A model generated the notes under the pieces. The model had not been told where the DNA came from. It did no database searches and worked only from the letters and a program-made list of their open reading frames with translations. Of a stretch of DNA of 64,000 bases, positions 62,979-64,000 are shown in pieces (positions within the stretch are counted from its first letter, which is position 1; each line of letters begins with the position of its first letter). The stretch lies in NCBI RefSeq assembly GCF_015291885.1, contig NZ_CP036186.1, forward strand, positions 2,679,001 through 2,743,000, written 5' to 3'. The position numbers were made by a program, and so were the translations under genes. The DNA comes from Stutzerimonas stutzeri. Its GTDB lineage: Bacteria; Pseudomonadota; Gammaproteobacteria; Pseudomonadales; Pseudomonadaceae.

Positions 62979-64000
62979 GTGATTACTGAGAACGAAGACA
63001 TTCTGTTCGGCAACGGGGACGAGTTGCCCAGTAACCATTCAACGAATCCACATATCCAGGATGTGATTTCCATTGGTCGCCGCAAAGTGCTAGCTGGCGG
63101 TGCAGCAATGGGCGCCCTGGCGTTTCTTGGCGCGTCGCTTCCGGGACTCGTACAAGCAGCCGAACCGTCGGCCCGCGGACTTAAAGATATTCCGTTCAAG
63201 CGTCGTACCCGCCTGCCCTTTTCCCCGGTTTCGGTTACACGCGCGGACACCATCACCGTACCCGCCGGCTATGCCGCCACAACCTTCATTCCGTGGGGCA
63301 CCCCCATTACGGGCCGCTATCCGGCCTGGCTGGAAGACGGCAGCAATAGCGCCGAAGACCAGGCTCAGCAGGTGGGCATGCACCATGATGGGATGCACTT
63401 CTTTCCAATGAATGCGAAGCTCGGTGGACGGCAGAGCGATCATGGCTTGCTGGTGCTCAATCACGAATACATCGAGGCTCCCCTGCTCCATCGGAACGGC
63501 CCGACAGTAGTGGACGGCAAGCGCACCAATGTCGACGAGGTGCGTAAAGAGATCAACGCGCACGGCGTGTCCGTTGTGGAGGTCCGCCGCGGCCCACGTG
63601 GCGAATGGTCGGTACTGCCAACGGAGAGAAATCGCCGCATAACTGGTGCCACGCCCATGCGCATCGAAGGACCTGCACGCGGCAATGCACTGATGCAAAC
63701 TCGCTACAGCCCGAGCGGCACGTCAACCAGGGGCACTCTGAACAACTGCGCTAACGGGCATACGCCCTGGGGCACTTACCTTACCTGCGAAGAGAACTGG
63801 GCAGGCTACTTCGGCACCGCCGACAGCGAGTTACCGCGCGAGCTCAGCCGCTATGGCGTACGCGGCAGCGGCCGTTACGGCTGGGAGACAGTTGCTGGCG
63901 ATGAGTTTGAGCGCTTCAATGCCACCCGTATCGGCGGCGACGCGCGTTCTGATTATCGTAACGAGCCCAACACATTCGGCTGGGTGGTCGAAATAGACCC
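62979..64000 (+). CDS. PhoX-family phosphatase (DUF839), 5' part
   Basis: The gene runs off the right edge; 340 codons are visible without a stop. The N-terminus carries a twin-arginine signal (GRRKVLAGGAAMGALAFLGA, with the two arginines at about residue 34). The body matches the PhoX/DUF839 family (GMHHDGMHFFP, LVLNHEYIE, TPWGTYLTCEENWAGYFG), secreted alkaline phosphatases that use calcium and iron. The start is GTG at 62979 with GGAG seven bases upstream; no good ATG is near. No phosphate-box was recognised upstream. Confidence 0.82.
   Translation, partial: MITENEDILFGNGDELPSNHSTNPHIQDVISIGRRKVLAGGAAMGALAFLGASLPGLVQAAEPSARGLKDIPFKRRTRLPFSPVSVTRADTITVPAGYAATTFIPWGTPITGRYPAWLEDGSNSAEDQAQQVGMHHDGMHFFPMNAKLGGRQSDHGLLVLNHEYIEAPLLHRNGPTVVDGKRTNVDEVRKEINAHGVSVVEVRRGPRGEWSVLPTERNRRITGATPMRIEGPARGNALMQTRYSPSGTSTRGTLNNCANGHTPWGTYLTCEENWAGYFGTADSELPRELSRYGVRGSGRYGWETVAGDEFERFNATRIGGDARSDYRNEPNTFGWVVEID

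Overview
The window is about 64 kb of a high-GC gammaproteobacterial chromosome. Gene order and protein content point to the family Pseudomonadaceae, most likely the Pseudomonas/Stutzerimonas stutzeri group. The right-hand half (cysG, serS, crcB, rarA, lolA, ftsK, trxB, aat, bpt, infA, clpA, clpS, cspD, icd, idh, nudix, mnmA, hflD, purB, aceA) follows the order I recall from P. aeruginosa. The left end (mltD, HDOD protein, npp/yej peptide transporter, fabI) is also a Pseudomonas arrangement. I see no tRNA, rRNA, CRISPR array, phage or insertion sequence. Species assignment is inference.

Layout. (1) 1-11.1 kb: the 3' part of mltD, a convergent HDOD signalling protein, and a five-gene peptide ABC transporter with two tandem binding proteins; its ATPase gene overlaps the start of fabI. 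(2) 11.1-13.2 kb: a short-chain dehydrogenase and a divergent AraC-family regulator, separated by a REP-like inverted repeat. (3) 13.2-35.9 kb: a large periplasmic quinoprotein alcohol-oxidation island. It holds two PQQ-dependent alcohol dehydrogenases: a lanthanide-type PedH with an Asp-Phe-Asp site, and a calcium-type ExaA/PedE with Asp-Phe-Ser. It also holds their cytochrome c, a SoxYZ-like carrier, a metallo-beta-lactamase-fold protein, three orphan periplasmic binding proteins, a pentapeptide-repeat lipoprotein, two chemoreceptors, the EraSR/PedS2R2-type two-component system, an ABC-2 transporter locus with a beta-propeller and a rhodanese-like protein, and the AgmR/ErbR response regulator. 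(4) 35.9-43.6 kb: minus-strand housekeeping genes from cysG back to ftsK. (5) 43.8-49.9 kb: trxB, then both N-end-rule aminoacyl transferases, infA, and the ClpA/ClpS degradation pair, then cspD. (6) 49.9-64 kb: two unrelated NADP isocitrate dehydrogenases back to back, mnmA-hflD-purB, a ribosomal-protein hydroxylase operon, isocitrate lyase aceA, and the 5' part of a PhoX-family phosphatase that runs off the end.

How the island works (family knowledge plus inference). PedH and ExaA oxidise alcohols in the periplasm and pass electrons to the c-type cytochrome. EraS/EraR and ErbR regulate the genes. The SBP, propeller, ABC and rhodanese genes belong to families that co-occur with PQQ-dependent alcohol catabolism but lack a defined role. 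The PQQ biosynthesis genes and the aldehyde dehydrogenase are not in this window.

The most interesting signal is a recurrent near-palindrome with consensus TACCTTGGTA. I find eight copies, all in intergenic gaps, and they sit in front of most transcription units of the island. They include the gaps before pedH, the cytochrome/exaA pair, the pentapeptide lipoprotein, the cupredoxin-eraSR operon, a chemoreceptor and the ABC locus. This looks like the operator of one of the two LuxR-type response regulators, and it would place several uncharacterised genes, including a chemoreceptor, in one alcohol/lanthanide regulon.
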